A stretch of DNA of 64,000 nt. It comes from Empedobacter brevis NBRC 14943 = ATCC 43319 (GTDB lineage Bacteria; Bacteroidota; Bacteroidia; Flavobacteriales; Weeksellaceae). Position 1 is the first letter of the stretch. Each line of letters starts with the position of its first letter. A program made the translations under genes and the position numbers. The notes beneath the pieces were generated by a model. The model saw nothing but the letters and a program-made list of their open reading frames with translations, ran no database searches and was not told the origin of the DNA. Below are positions 1-7,432 of this stretch, piece by piece. The stretch is from assembly GCF_000382425.1 (NCBI RefSeq), contig NZ_KB908295.1, forward strand, positions 226,274 through 290,273. The letters are read 5' to 3'.

Positions 1-779
1 TCCAGTTTTTTCCCTGCCATCGAGAAATCGAAATTTCCTTTTTCATCGTAATAATTGAACGTCAAGTTGTCCCCATCATTAGTATAATCAATTGGTATCA
101 ACCATTTTGGTAAATTGTAGCCTACAAATCCACGAACCCTTGCCAACTCCGTATTTACGGGCAGCTTCAAAACATAACCCCAAAGGTTTTTATCGTTTAG
201 CTCACCCATCAGCGAAATCAAGCCCCAGTTATTACTACCGGGTTTTGTCGTTACGATGGAAATCGACAATTCGTTATATAAATCGTTGTCACAATAGTGG
301 TAGGCATAAGAGGTAATAGCTATCAATCCTCTGCCGGGCGTATAAGAAATCGGTTTTACCAAATCTTTTACCTCGTTTGGAATTAGCTCTTTTATTTTCC
401 CCATATCTGCTGTGTAAATGGCAGTAATGCTGCTGTTGCTGTAATAAAAGTTCGGAGAATAGGTTGTGAAGCCAACTTCTTTTTTCTCTTTCTGAATGGT
501 CTTGAACCAACTCAAATCAATATCAGGTCTTTCTTTTGCAATTACGTCCATCGGCGAATTGGAATGATACCTATCGAACAACCCACCTTTCAATACCGGC
601 ATCTGAAGACCCGCTAATTCAATTATCGTATCCTTTTCTGTAGGATTGTTGGTTATCGATTTTACGCTTTCCTTATTTGAAGAAGTGTTAACGATAGCAC
701 TGCTTAAGAAAAAGCCGGGAGTAAATAGCAGGATTACACCTATGACTACTACAATTGCGAGAATTTTTAATTTCTTCAT
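1..779 (-). CDS. Membrane-anchored acetoacetate decarboxylase-like protein (3' end outside window)
   Basis: About 259 codons are readable from an ATG at 779 down to the left window edge, where the frame is still open. Residues 4-27 form a hydrophobic, uncleaved-looking membrane anchor. The remainder resembles the acetoacetate decarboxylase superfamily: the stretch around residues 228-238 has RGFVGYNLPKWL, where the Lys of the PKW triplet sits where family members carry the Schiff-base lysine; this alignment is from memory, so the activity is inferred. It follows the DJ-1 gene on the same strand with a 27-base gap and is probably co-transcribed with it as cargo of the mobile element. Substrate unknown; a non-decarboxylating member of the fold is equally possible. 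Confidence 0.6.
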   Translation of the reverse strand, partial: MKKLKILAIVVVIGVILLFTPGFFLSSAIVNTSSNKESVKSITNNPTEKDTIIELAGLQMPVLKGGLFDRYHSNSPMDVIAKERPDIDLSWFKTIQKEKKEVGFTTYSPNFYYSNSSITAIYTADMGKIKELIPNEVKDLVKPISYTPGRGLIAITSYAYHYCDNDLYNELSISIVTTKPGSNNWGLISLMGELNDKNLWGYVLKLPVNTELARVRGFVGYNLPKWLIPIDYTNDGDNLTFNYYDEKGNFDFSMAGKKL

Positions 780-806
780 TTTAAATTATTTTTAATGTTT
801 ATTGTT

Positions 807-1520
807 TTAATTTTTCAGTTTAGCGTTTTGTTTTTCCAGTTCACGCATCACCACTTTAGCAATTTTCTTTGAACTGAACGGGTTTTGCCCTGTAATCAGG
901 TTGCCGTCAACCACAACTTTTGAAGTCATCGGAATAAGAGCCTTTCTGTAATTAGAACCTCTGTCTTTCAAGCCTGTTTCAAGGTTAAAGGGCACTTCTT
1001 TTTTTCTGCCAGCAAGACTTTCTTCAAACCAGTTATAGCCAGTCACTTTTTTATCTTTAATCAGATAATTTCCATCGGATAATTTTACATCGAGTAATCC
1101 GCCAACTCCGTGGCAAATGGCAGCTACCATTTTTCCGCTTTCGTATTGTTCAGAAATGATTTTTTGGAGCGTTTTATCATCGGGGAAATCATACATCGTA
1201 CCGTGTCCACCTGCAAGATATACGACATCGAAATTCTCATTTTCCACCTCTTTCAGACTTTTGGTGTGTTTCAGTTCTTCCCTGAATGTAGTATCACTCC
1301 AGTATTTTTTGGAAACCTTATCAAGCGTAAATGTTTTCAGGCTTTCAGGGTCTATGGGAATATCACCACCATTTGGACTTGCAATGGTAACGTCGTAGCC
1401 TTTTGCTTTCGCAACTTCATAAATATGGGTGAGTTCGCTCAACCACAATCCTGTGGGATAGTTACCGCTTGCATATATATTGATATTGGTAACAATGATT
1501 AAAATTTTTATAATGCTCAT
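807..1520 (-). CDS. DJ-1/PfpI family protein (Hsp31-like, class I glutamine amidotransferase fold)
   Basis: A protein of 237 residues from the ATG at 1520 (an upstream in-frame ATG at 1544 would add eight residues but lies in a spacer with repeats). The nucleophile elbow AAICHGVGGLL places Cys136 with His137, and Glu29 in GLWLSEL completes the triad typical of the Hsp31/HchA branch, whose members act as glyoxalase III or protein deglycase. Cytosolic, no signal peptide. It lies directly downstream of the MobA-like gene on the same strand, which is not a usual place for a relaxosome neighbour, so it is regarded as cargo. Exact substrate is not shown by the sequence. Confidence 0.85.
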   Translation of the reverse strand: MSIIKILIIVTNINIYASGNYPTGLWLSELTHIYEVAKAKGYDVTIASPNGGDIPIDPESLKTFTLDKVSKKYWSDTTFREELKHTKSLKEVENENFDVVYLAGGHGTMYDFPDDKTLQKIISEQYESGKMVAAICHGVGGLLDVKLSDGNYLIKDKKVTGYNWFEESLAGRKKEVPFNLETGLKDRGSNYRKALIPMTSKVVVDGNLITGQNPFSSKKIAKVVMRELEKQNAKLKN

Positions 1521-1548
1521 ATTGTTATCATTTTTATACTGCAAATTT

Positions 1549-1579
1549 CAGAAGTATCTCAACAGCAGAAGTATCTCAA
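1549..1579. repeat. Tandem 14-bp direct repeat between mobA-like and DJ-1 genes
   Basis: The 14-mer CAGAAGTATCTCAA occurs at 1549-1562 and again at 1566-1579, a 17-base period of about one and a half helical turns. The second copy overlaps the stop codon of the MobA-like gene; the pair sits just upstream of the DJ-1 start. It could be a regulator site for the cargo genes or the scar of a recombination event that replaced the end of mobA. Confidence 0.6.
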
Positions 1580-2049
1580 TTAAGGGAAGTTGTAACATAA
1601 TCTCTGATTGTTTTTTTAAAAAAAGGATACCGATTTAGATTTACAGGAGCTAACCTCATTTCTGCCGTTTGTTTTTCTAACTTATAAAGGAAAGCTGCCG
1701 CTTTTTTCTCCGAGAAATTCTGGTATAACATCTTCACGATTTGGTTATAGTTTACACCAATACTCCTGAACTGGCTGTGGAAATTGGTTAATCGCATATA
1801 GTAATCCATTGTAACCTTATCCACTTTTACCGTTTTGATTTCTTTTCCAAACAACACGGAAGTAATGAATTTAGCCTTTGTATGAACACCCGATTTCTCA
1901 AACATTGCTAAAAATCGGGCATTTTCTTCATCGGTAAGCCTGAACATATACCTGTTTTGTGCAGGGTCAAGCTTTGGTTTTCTACCGCCTTTGTTCCATT
2001 TTTTTCTTTGATTTCCGTCTATAACAATCCATTTGAAATTTGTAATCAT
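1576..2049 (-). CDS. MobA-like mobilization (relaxosome) protein, apparently with altered C-terminus
   Basis: A 157-residue basic protein resembling the small MobA/MobC-like relaxosome accessory proteins of Bacteroidota conjugative elements. The N-terminal part (GGRKPKLDPAQNRYMFRLTD, residues 21-40) is the usual ribbon-helix-helix type DNA-binding start, followed by LTNFHSQFRSIGVNYNQIVK and a KLEKQTAEM helix near residue 125. In family members this helix continues as a charged helical tail; here, after TAEM, it changes to an AT-rich, unrelated-looking 26-residue ending. The relaxase MobB that normally overlaps or follows is absent; a DJ-1 gene follows instead. The oriT-like repeats lie just upstream. 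Function as an oriT-binding protein is inferred from family and position; it may be non-functional. Confidence 0.7.
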   Translation of the reverse strand: MITNFKWIVIDGNQRKKWNKGGRKPKLDPAQNRYMFRLTDEENARFLAMFEKSGVHTKAKFITSVLFGKEIKTVKVDKVTMDYYMRLTNFHSQFRSIGVNYNQIVKMLYQNFSEKKAAAFLYKLEKQTAEMRLAPVNLNRYPFFKKTIRDYVTTSLN

Positions 2050-2842
2050 TCGACTTCGGAGAAATGGTTTAGCTCCCTGCGTAAGGGCAAGTGGTTTTGA
2101 GCAGCGGAATTTATTTCGAGCAGCTCAAAACACAACTTGCCGTGTTCCGATGAACACAATAATCCACTCTTCGAGATGGATTGTAGTTAGCAAGGGAAAT
2201 GCCCGTTTCCTGTATCAAATTTCGGAAAGAATAACAGATACACCGCAAGCCGTTGAACGCCAAGTGCTGCCAATCGTATAAAACAGAAAAAGGATTTTTC
2301 TATCAGATTGTCGGCAGGAAGTCTATCAGTCCTGCAATCAGGAATAGTTGATAACTATCTGCAATGCTGATACTCCTGCATTCCTGCTGTCAGGCTCGCA
2401 AGAATGCCTGACGGCTCGCAGGCAGGCTGATAATTTTGGTTAAGCATAAGCTTTTGTTTTGATACTGGTGCGGTGTCGGGTATAGTGTGTTGTTCCCTCT
2501 TAAAATTATTTTCCAAAAGAAAAAAACAGAAAAAAAGAAAGCCATTTTAACAATGCGGACAAGCTGACAAACCAAAAGGAAACGGAATAAGTCCCGAAGG
2601 GTGGCAGGGCAACCACGCAACAACTCGGCGAAGCCACCTTGTTTGCCCTGCCATTATGCCGTAGTCTTTTGGTCGGGCGGTGCGGTGGCTGTCCGCCTTA
2701 CCTTTGCTACCTTTTTGTTCTTTTTTGGGTACAATTTCAACTATTCAATTCGGCAACTGAACGCCAAATGCTACCTCTGACTGCAACATTGGGAAGCCCT
2801 GTATAAGCACCTTATACATTTGAAGTCTAAATTGATTAGAAT
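2050..2842. other. Gene-free GC-richer region of the mobile element, oriT-like
   Basis: About 790 bases between the divergent MobA-like and HTH genes with no convincing gene. It holds several inverted repeats: a long imperfect one at 2087-2140, GTGTTC/GAACAC at 2142-2157, and GTCAGGC/GCCTGAC at 2389-2412, the last interleaved with a direct repeat GGCTCGCA (2393-2400 and 2413-2420). Position next to the relaxosome gene and repeat density fit an origin of transfer; promoters for the HTH genes should also be here. Confidence 0.5.
2087..2140. other. Candidate oriT core inverted repeat
   Basis: Left arm GCAAGTGGTTTTGAGC (2087-2102) and right arm GCTCAAAACACAACTTGC (2123-2140) pair over 14 bases with a two/four-base internal bulge and a 20-base spacer. 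It starts 38 bases upstream of the MobA-like start codon. Nic sites of Bacteroidota mobilizable elements usually lie beside such repeats upstream of mob genes, but no nic sequence can be assigned from sequence alone. Confidence 0.45.
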
Positions 2843-3139
2843 ATGGAAATAACAGTTTTAGACATTCAGATTTTGAAAGCATTGCATAGGGAAGTGAAGG
2901 AAGTTTCCAACCTGATTGCGGAAATGACTGCACCCTACAAGGCATTGCAACAGGCAACGAAATGGCTCGACCAACAGGAAGCCTGCCAACTGCTGAACAT
3001 TAGCAAACGCACGTTACAGACGTACAGGGCAAAGGGTATTCTTGGGGCAACGCAAATCAATCGGAAAACCTATTTCAGATTATCCGAAGTGGAATTACTA
3101 ATGCAGGAAGAGCGACCATTAAAAAAGCAAAAGAAATGA
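2843..3139 (+). CDS. Excisionase-like helix-turn-helix protein (HTH_17/MerR-like), first of pair
   Basis: A 98-residue protein whose C-terminal half (residues about 44-90) has LDQQEACQLLNISKRTLQ followed by a wing with NRKTYFRLSEVELLM, the small winged HTH of DNA-binding excisionase/MerR-like proteins. The N-terminal 40 residues form a helical, possibly dimerizing segment. Such genes occur in pairs in Bacteroidota conjugative transposons, where they control excision and transfer. The stop codon overlaps the start of the next gene by four bases, so the two are translationally coupled. The exact target sites are unknown. Confidence 0.8.
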   Translation: MEITVLDIQILKALHREVKEVSNLIAEMTAPYKALQQATKWLDQQEACQLLNISKRTLQTYRAKGILGATQINRKTYFRLSEVELLMQEERPLKKQKK

Positions 3140-3417
3140 AACAGATTGGAAATTCAAACGAGGATATGCTTGCCCTGCTCGAAGCTGTGGTAGGTATCAA
3201 AAATGAACTGCTGTATATCAGGGAATATTTCCACCCTCTGTTGCGGAGGGAAATCTACCTGACAGGCGAACAGGTCTACGAGATGTTGCATATCAGCAAA
3301 CGGACGTTGCAACAGTACAGAGATGACGGTCTGATACCGTTTATCAAGCTCGAACGGAAAATACTTTTCCGTGAAAGCGATATTCGCAAGGTGTTGGAAG
3401 ATAACTATCAGGGGTAG
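3136..3417 (+). CDS. Excisionase-like helix-turn-helix protein, second of pair
   Basis: A 93-residue paralogue of the preceding gene: an N-terminal helix, then LTGEQVYEMLHISKRTLQQY and the wing LERKILFRESDIRKVLED. The two proteins share the ISKRTLQ recognition-helix core but differ in charge at the wing, suggesting a heterodimer or two related sites. Its ATG lies inside the end of the upstream gene (ATGA overlap). As with the partner, a role in excision or transfer control of the surrounding element is inferred from family and location, not shown. Confidence 0.8.
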   Translation: MKQIGNSNEDMLALLEAVVGIKNELLYIREYFHPLLRREIYLTGEQVYEMLHISKRTLQQYRDDGLIPFIKLERKILFRESDIRKVLEDNYQG

Positions 3418-3459
3418 CTGATTGTCTGGAACTGTAACCGTATCGGTCAATTAAAGAAA

Positions 3460-3486
3460 CAGCCCACTGCTTAAAGCGGTGGGCTG
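3460..3486 (+). terminator. Hairpin after the HTH gene pair
   Basis: CAGCCCAC (3460-3467) pairs perfectly with GTGGGCTG (3479-3486) around an 11-base loop. It lies 43 bases after the second HTH stop. No T-run follows, so it is a weak intrinsic terminator or a structural element. Confidence 0.45.
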
Positions 3487-3559
3487 TGGTGTTACAGACT
3501 TGTCACAAGACTATTCACTCTTGCAAAACTTTTTATTGGCTATTCCTTTTTTCTAAATT

Positions 3560-5170
3560 TTATTGTCTGTGAAAAATACATTGCTCTAATTCTTTGTAAA
3601 CTTCCATTTCTTCTGTCACATACTGTGATAAAGTTAGTTTGAATATTTCAGGATTTATACTCGTAGTAATTCCACAATAGTTCTTAATTCGTCCAGTTTC
3701 GTCTTTCAAATTTTGGTCAGTAATATTGGTTACAAATTTATCATATTCAGTTTCATTGAATGTCAGCCCATTCTTACTACAATAAGCCGATAAAACTTCT
3801 TTGTCATAAAGGTAATTTTCAATTTCCCAACGCTTCATAATTCTAAAATGTTGCGGGTTATTTTGTAGGTATTGTTGTCTATCGTTTTCATTGCTTTGTT
3901 TTCCCGAAGAAACATCTCGGTCTTTTAAAACGAGTATTTCAATTTCAGAAAATACCTTTGTGAGAATTGCCAAGGCAATTTCACTTCTTTGGTCAAGTTC
4001 CGTATTTCCGCCACTTGAAATAAATAGTGTGTTGTGATACTTTTCTCCGTAAATATTATTGAAAACCTTTGCATCAAATCCCTTTTCCAGCCCATTCACA
4101 CCAGGCCTGTCTTTACCTTCACAATAAACAATACGTTTTGGACTTACTAATCCTGTTAAATCGTCTAAAGCTGTTTCAAAAATCTCCTTCCATTTAACTA
4201 ACGATTTTTTAATTGGAATAAGAACTTGAGGTGTCGATGCCCAATTTATTCCTTTTTGGAATTGAATAATTTGGCACTCATCTTTTAAATCGTCTTGAAG
4301 TGCTCTTAAAAAACCAATACTATGAGTTGTTATCCAAATTTGACAATCTGAGCCAACTAATTTATTTATTTCAAGAAGTAATTTTTTTTGTATCGAGGTA
4401 TTAATGTGTAGTTCTGGTTCATCAATTAAGAAAACTGTGTCGTTATATTCATCTTGTCTTAGATATAAGTCAAGCAAAATATCTACAACTTCCTTTTCGC
4501 CAGAAGACAAAACGTTAAATTCAAATTCTTTCGGGTGGTCTGCTTTCTTAAAGTATAAAGTACCTTGATTGGTTTCGATATCCCCAATACTGATTATTTC
4601 CAAGTCGAGACAATTTTTCAGAGAATTATTTAAGTCTCCAATTATTTTGGTTTTGGCTTCACTTGGCTTACAGTCCGTTTGATTTAGGTATTTGTTATAT
4701 TTTATGTAAAGTCTTCTATAATTTTCAATCATTTTGTCGTCCAAATCTGAAGCGGTTGAAGCTCCATAATTATTCAGTCTAATCTCTGAGGTTGCTTGTG
4801 ATTGTGTGACTTTTAAATGGTTATTGTAACGATAGGGGCTTCTGAATGAAAAAATGGTGTTTTCTTTTCCTAATTGTTGCTTTTCTGTTCTAACAGTTTG
4901 GTAATCTTTATCTATAAAATCAACTACAATATTTTGATAGTCGTAGTTAGGTGTTTGTGTCATTGAATGGTAGTTGTGGTCTTTTGTGTCTTTATTTCCT
5001 ATCATTCCGTGAACATTATTCAGATAAAGTAAACCATCTAAAACACTACTTTTCCCACAACCATTTGGTCCAACAAGAGCAATTATTCTTTTTGGCTCGG
5101 AACCCAAGTCAATTGTCAAATCGTGAAATCTTTTGTATCCGTTTTTTAATTGAATTTTTCTAATCCTCAT
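3560..5170 (-). CDS. AAA ATPase fused to DUF4435/TOPRIM nuclease-like domain (merged PARIS AriA-AriB-like)
   Basis: A 536-residue single-chain protein. The N-terminal ABC/SMC-like ATPase has Walker A GPNGCGKSS at 34-42, signature LSSGE at 221-225, Walker B FLIDEPELH at 247-255 and H-loop TTHS at 281-284. From about 345 a TOPRIM-type DUF4435 domain follows: IVYCEGKDR with Glu351, LKDRD with Asp417/Asp419, and EIENYL at 449-454. This architecture matches the merged form of the PARIS anti-phage system, in which AriA traps the nuclease AriB until a phage trigger releases it. OLD-family or Gabija-like nucleases are the alternative, but those carry a different TOPRIM variant. It stands alone between the integrase and the HTH pair, reads opposite to the latter, and is a typical cargo position for defence genes. 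Confidence 0.7.
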   Translation of the reverse strand: MRIRKIQLKNGYKRFHDLTIDLGSEPKRIIALVGPNGCGKSSVLDGLLYLNNVHGMIGNKDTKDHNYHSMTQTPNYDYQNIVVDFIDKDYQTVRTEKQQLGKENTIFSFRSPYRYNNHLKVTQSQATSEIRLNNYGASTASDLDDKMIENYRRLYIKYNKYLNQTDCKPSEAKTKIIGDLNNSLKNCLDLEIISIGDIETNQGTLYFKKADHPKEFEFNVLSSGEKEVVDILLDLYLRQDEYNDTVFLIDEPELHINTSIQKKLLLEINKLVGSDCQIWITTHSIGFLRALQDDLKDECQIIQFQKGINWASTPQVLIPIKKSLVKWKEIFETALDDLTGLVSPKRIVYCEGKDRPGVNGLEKGFDAKVFNNIYGEKYHNTLFISSGGNTELDQRSEIALAILTKVFSEIEILVLKDRDVSSGKQSNENDRQQYLQNNPQHFRIMKRWEIENYLYDKEVLSAYCSKNGLTFNETEYDKFVTNITDQNLKDETGRIKNYCGITTSINPEIFKLTLSQYVTEEMEVYKELEQCIFHRQ

Positions 5171-5321
5171 TTTCTATTTGTTAGGGGCGGTCTATTAAGG
5201 GTGCCGGTAACTCCCAAATTGACGAAAGTTATTTGTTTCTAATATCTATTTTATCAACCGCTAAATTACAAAAAAGCCAATACAAAAACTGCATTGGCTT
5301 TCTTTAATCGCTTTGTTGGTT

Positions 5322-6578
5322 TTAGAGTTGAGCCAAAAAAGAACGTTCCAACCCTTTAAATCTGTGCGATACCTTTTGCATATCCTTACCAACTTTCTCG
5401 TTGAGTATCTTGTCATAAATCTGCGTGGTGGTAATATTCTTATGCCCTAACATTTTACTCAAGCTCTCCAACGGAACGCCCTCACTCAAAAATAGCGTAG
5501 CGAACGTATGACGTGCCAAATGAAAGGTTACTTTCTTTTCTTTAAGGCAGTCGATTTGTTCGGATATGGCTTTCAGTCTATCATTGCAGGAACTGTTGGA
5601 CGGAACAGGAAAAACCTTGCCGTCCTTTGACAGTCCTGCATACTTTTCGATAATCATTTTGGGATTATCCAAAAGCATTACATTGGACGATGTTGCCGTC
5701 TTTTTTCTGCGTACAATAATCCATTGGTTACCGTCAAAGAAATCCTGGATGTTACTGTTTTTAAGCCCTTTCATATCCGAATAGGAAAGCCCTGTAAAGC
5801 AACTGAAAACAAACAGGTCTTTAACCAATTCGTCTTTCTTTTTCTCGCAGTTGAACGCTACAAGCTGTTCCAACTCGTTCCGCAACAGATAACCTCTGTC
5901 CTTGTCCTTTTTGGTATTCTTGTACTCGCTGAACGGATTAAACGCAAGGTGCTTTCTGCTCATCGCCAATCGGCAAAGCGTGGTAAAGCCAATCATATAA
6001 TTCCAAATGGTATTATGATTGAGGGTTAAATCGTCACGTAAATAATAGTCGAAATCCTGTACAAAATCGGAAGTAAGGTCGTGAAAGGTTATATCGCTAT
6101 AACCGTACTTCGCAAGGGCAAAATTCCGTAGGTGCTTTAAAAGAGTTTTGTACCTGCGGTGTGTACCTTGTACCCGAAGTCCGCTGTTTACCTTTTTTTC
6201 AAAGTCGGCTATAAACTGTTCATAGAATTTGAAAAAGGTCAATTCTCCGCTTTCCATTCCGAGAAAAGTGTTTTTCAATTTCGCACTGCTTACCGTTCCC
6301 TCGTTCTTTAGAATTTTGGAATAACATTCTTCCATACCCAAACGGATTTTGTCGAGTTTACCGTTTACCTCTTGGGCTTCTCGGCTTTTTCCCAATACCC
6401 TGCCGTACTTCAAATCCCAATTTGTTGTGGAAATATCCAATTTGGTACTGAATGCAGACTGTTTACCGTTTACGGTAACTCGGCACATAATTACAACCTT
6501 TCCGTTTTTCTTCGGGGCGTTCTTTTTAAGGTAGAACAATACCTTAAACGTTGATTTTTTTGTCGTTTCCATACTCAC
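5322..6578 (-). CDS. Tyrosine recombinase/integrase of Bacteroidota conjugative elements
   Basis: A 418-residue protein with an arm-type DNA-binding domain (about 10-95), a SAM-like core-binding domain (about 112-215) and a catalytic domain. The catalytic residues visible are HLAR (His353, Arg356), His379 in LGHKN and the nucleophile Tyr388 in TTQIYDK. The first arginine of the usual R-H-R-Y set is replaced by Ser265 in FTGLSYSD, as in the CTnDOT integrase IntDOT. It reads toward the element interior and ends the mobile element on its right side; the attachment site should lie between 6579 and 6841. No tRNA gene is present nearby, so the integration target is not evident. Confidence 0.92.
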   Translation of the reverse strand: MSMETTKKSTFKVLFYLKKNAPKKNGKVVIMCRVTVNGKQSAFSTKLDISTTNWDLKYGRVLGKSREAQEVNGKLDKIRLGMEECYSKILKNEGTVSSAKLKNTFLGMESGELTFFKFYEQFIADFEKKVNSGLRVQGTHRRYKTLLKHLRNFALAKYGYSDITFHDLTSDFVQDFDYYLRDDLTLNHNTIWNYMIGFTTLCRLAMSRKHLAFNPFSEYKNTKKDKDRGYLLRNELEQLVAFNCEKKKDELVKDLFVFSCFTGLSYSDMKGLKNSNIQDFFDGNQWIIVRRKKTATSSNVMLLDNPKMIIEKYAGLSKDGKVFPVPSNSSCNDRLKAISEQIDCLKEKKVTFHLARHTFATLFLSEGVPLESLSKMLGHKNITTTQIYDKILNEKVGKDMQKVSHRFKGLERSFLAQL

Positions 6579-6841
6579 AATTCATTAATGTAAAATTAAA
6601 CTTTAGTGAGCCACGAACCAATATGAAAAACTATGCAAATCGCTGAAATACAACGGAATAAAAAGTTTTGTTTCGGTCTTTAAAAGTAACGAAATAGTAA
6701 CCTTACTCTTTCCGAACCTCGCTAATTACTGCCGATTGCTACATTACCAAAAAATCAGAAAACAGTCGTAAAACCTTTATTTACAAATGCTTTGCCCTTT
6801 GTTATTCTTTGATGTATTTTTGCTGAAAATTTATTTTAAAA

Positions 6842-7354
6842 CTATTCGACTTTAAAACTATTGACAATTGTTATAAAGTCATTCTTCATAAAGTCTTTAT
6901 CTTCATAACTGCAATATTGAAGGATTTGATATACAAAATTTTTTGTTTCGATAACAGTTTGTAAAAAATAAATATGGCCAGATTCCGGTTCATTTGTTTC
7001 AAATTCAGCATAAGCGAAATTAAATCCTTGTTCGTATGACACATAGGGTTTTTTGAGATATTTGAAACCCTTTTGGGTTGTATACGGCTCAATAGAATTT
7101 AACGTATAATCGATCATATCCAATTTGGTGTCAGTTAATTTTAGTTCGTCTTTATGTTCAAAAATTAAAAAACCGTATGAATTAGGTTTAGGAGTAACGC
7201 TTTCGAATTGGATTGTGGCGTAATCATTTAATCCAACTGTACGTTGAAATCCCTTTGGAATAGTTAACACAAAGGATTCTGCTCCACGTATTTTTTGTTG
7301 GGAAAAAACTATAGAGCATAGGAGTAAGGTACAAATGAATACTAAATTTTTCAT
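6842..7354 (-). CDS. Secreted protein of unknown function, PsbP/DUF1795-like shape
   Basis: A 170-residue protein from the ATG at 7354, where a signal peptide begins (MKNLVFICTLLLCSIVFSQ, cleavage after SQ); an upstream ATG would place nine polar residues in front and is less likely. The mature part is a mixed alpha/beta domain starting with ESFVLTIPKGFQ and ending with NDFITIVNSFKVE, a pattern seen in PsbP-like or DUF1795-like proteins, where the first strand and the final IVNSFK strand are typical. Probably periplasmic or surface. It is the first chromosomal gene after the mobile element and may be read from the persulfide operon upstream (78-base gap). Function not recognised. Confidence 0.65.
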   Translation of the reverse strand: MKNLVFICTLLLCSIVFSQQKIRGAESFVLTIPKGFQRTVGLNDYATIQFESVTPKPNSYGFLIFEHKDELKLTDTKLDMIDYTLNSIEPYTTQKGFKYLKKPYVSYEQGFNFAYAEFETNEPESGHIYFLQTVIETKNFVYQILQYCSYEDKDFMKNDFITIVNSFKVE

Positions 7355-7432
7355 GTATGAAATTTGAGTTGACGAAGACAAAAATAGCCTTGGTGTTCCA
7401 AGGCTATAACGTTATTTCTGCTTAAAAATTGT

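Noticed and set aside
92..510. Overlapping frames on both strands inside the left-edge gene
   Set aside because: They lie in or antisense to the acetoacetate-decarboxylase-like frame, which is open over the whole stretch and has a coherent fold pattern.
2390..2623. Minus-strand 77-codon reading frame in the oriT-like region
   Set aside because: Low-complexity hydrophobic sequence overlapping inverted repeats, no start signal and no domain; typical of open frames in GC-richer non-coding DNA.
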